This document shows, piece after piece, positions 4,923 to 5,688 of a stretch of 5,688 nucleotides of DNA. This stretch comes from a bacterium (GTDB lineage: Bacteria; Bacteroidota; Ignavibacteria; Kapaibacteriales; Kapaibacteriaceae): contig JAGVJW010000247.1 of the NCBI GenBank assembly GCA_020050895.1, forward strand, positions 1 to 5,688, in the 5' to 3' direction. Position 1 is the first letter of the stretch. The number at the start of each line of letters is the position of its first letter. The position numbers were made by a program, and so were the translations under genes. The notes below the pieces were generated by a model that saw only the letters and a list, made by a program, of their open reading frames with translations, was not told the origin of the DNA and searched no databases.

Positions 4923-5519
4923 CCACGAGATAATCAGGCCGATTACAATGCCACCGATAACATCGCTCAGGTAGTGTACATTGTAAACAATTCGGCCGAA
5001 GGCAATGGCAAGACCAATGCTCCACATTACAATCCGCAGCCTTGGGTATGCTACCGAGCCGGCTACAGCAATAGCAATTCCCGTTGTAGCATGTCCGCTG
5101 GGAAATGAATTCCATAAGTAGTCGAAGCGGAATGCAAACAAATCAAAGTCTGCAATACCATTGGTAAACAGTAGGGATGGTCGCGATCGGGAAATGATAA
5201 CTTTCATTACATTCGCAATAATACCCGATGCTGCAACAGCAGCAAACAGAACGATATGATTATGGGCCACGCTTCGCCAGCTACGCCATGCTGCAACTCC
5301 GACAATAACGCAATAAATAAGTACCCAGTGCGATTTACCGGCTTCCTCCAACCAATAGCCTATTTGGTGCGAAACCGAAGATTGATTCCGCTCAATGAAA
5401 TAAGCTAACGGAACATCAATCCAAACAATGCTTGCGATACACGCAAGTGTACCGCAAGCCAGAACAACAATTTTGTTACGCAGTTGGCTATTTGCCAACC
5501 ACGATGCTCTTCCTGCCAT
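4878..5519 (-). CDS. PAP2-superfamily membrane phosphatase
   Basis: Integral membrane phosphatase of the type 2 phosphatidic acid phosphatase family, which dephosphorylates lipid phosphates such as undecaprenyl pyrophosphate, phosphatidate or phosphatidylglycerophosphate. The substrate cannot be told from sequence. It has 213 residues. The three signature blocks are present: KxxxxxxRP (Lys106 to Pro114), PSGH (140-143, catalytic His143) and RxxxxxHxxxD (Arg176, His182 nucleophile, Asp186). In the third block the usual Ser before Arg is Gly175. About six hydrophobic segments are visible, near 16-36, 65-78, 88-109, 144-158, 163-180 and 187-206, fitting the six-helix fold. Start: ATG 5517-5519 lacks a clear ribosome binding site and lies inside the upstream gene. 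A TTG seven codons later has AGGAAGAG about seven bases before it and is a plausible alternative. The overlap with the upstream gene suggests a two-gene unit with translational coupling. Confidence 0.9.
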   Translation of the reverse strand: MAGRASWLANSQLRNKIVVLACGTLACIASIVWIDVPLAYFIERNQSSVSHQIGYWLEEAGKSHWVLIYCVIVGVAAWRSWRSVAHNHIVLFAAVAASGIIANVMKVIISRSRPSLLFTNGIADFDLFAFRFDYLWNSFPSGHATTGIAIAVAGSVAYPRLRIVMWSIGLAIAFGRIVYNVHYLSDVIGGIVIGLIISWLCVDLIVLTPRVRR

Positions 5520-5688
5520 CGGTGATGATGTATGTGCCGCTTGGTAGAAGGCTTAGATCAACACTCATGGATTCGAAATCCACGATTGCGATTTCGCCGC
5601 GATTTCCATTGACGTCGTACACGCTGAGCGACGCAGATCCCAGGAACATCGGGAGTCTGATTGTTCTATCAACTGCGAAGATTGCCTT
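5488..5688 (-). CDS. C-terminal part of a secreted protein with putative T9SS type A sorting domain (partial)
   Basis: The minus strand is open from the window edge to a TAG at 5488-5490, giving 66 residues with no start in view. The sequence has the look of a type IX secretion system type A C-terminal sorting domain: LSVYDVNGN (a 'Y/D-x-x-G' beta hairpin), then VDLSLLPSGTYIIT, then a short final strand ending KSIVVGK at the terminus. The order 'v.v.D..G....vdls.Lp.G.Y.i......k.vv' is the usual pattern of these domains, which direct cargo across the outer membrane and are then cleaved. The protein's main domain lies outside the window, so its function is unknown. The gene overlaps the PAP2 start by 32 bases in another frame. 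An unrelated beta-sandwich C-terminus is possible; the call rests on pattern recognition over a short fragment. Confidence 0.68.
   Translation of the reverse strand, partial: KAIFAVDRTIRLPMFLGSASLSVYDVNGNRGEIAIVDFESMSVDLSLLPSGTYIITDGRKSIVVGK

Noticed and set aside
4618..5115. 165-codon minus-strand open frame
   Set aside because: It is antisense to purE and in another frame of the PAP2 gene. It has no family motifs, whereas the overlapping PAP2 frame has all three signatures.

Overview
The window is a housekeeping region of a bacterial chromosome: the distal end of the spc/alpha ribosomal-protein cluster, followed by a GTPase/purine gene pair and a convergent pair of genes on the minus strand. 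Three features point to the Bacteroidota/Chlorobiota/Ignavibacteriota/Kapabacteria (FCB) side of the tree. L36 has lost all four zinc ligands. L17 carries a long acidic tail. A partial minus-strand gene at the right edge ends in what looks like a type IX secretion (T9SS) type A sorting domain. This placement is inference from sequence features; I could not run a phylogeny.

Layout. 1-738: methionine aminopeptidase (map), cut off at its 5' end by the window edge. 751-969: infA (IF-1). 1000-1116: rpmJ (L36). 1129-1506: rpsM (S13, GTG start). 1548-1934: rpsK (S11). 1935-2091: a 157-base gap where many bacteria, including E. coli, have rpsD (S4). Here it holds a degenerate heptanucleotide (TGGCACN) repeat array with internal inverted and direct symmetry. 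2092-3099: rpoA. 3111-3746: rplQ with an extension of about 80 residues. 3762-3790: a GC-rich hairpin plus T-tract that looks like the intrinsic terminator of the ribosomal cluster and ends five bases before the preferred start of the next gene. 3796-4413: engB/yihA/ysxC (ribosome-assembly GTPase), whose stop overlaps the start of purE (4410-4922) in an ATGA. 4878-5519 (minus): a PAP2-superfamily membrane phosphatase whose 3' end overlaps purE tail to tail by 45 bases. 5488-5688 (minus): the C-terminal 66 codons of the putative T9SS cargo protein, overlapping the PAP2 start by 32 bases.

How the genes work together. The plus-strand genes from map to rplQ form a close-packed translation/transcription unit: N-terminal Met removal, initiation, small- and large-subunit proteins and the RNA polymerase alpha subunit. 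EngB continues the ribosome-biogenesis theme (50S maturation), and PurE supplies purine nucleotides. The minus-strand pair is a separate transcription unit concerned with the cell envelope.

No mobile element, CRISPR array, tRNA or rRNA was seen. The least explained stretch is the heptad-repeat array between rpsK and rpoA, and the missing rpsD at that position. Everything else is conserved core genome with a few lineage-specific details.
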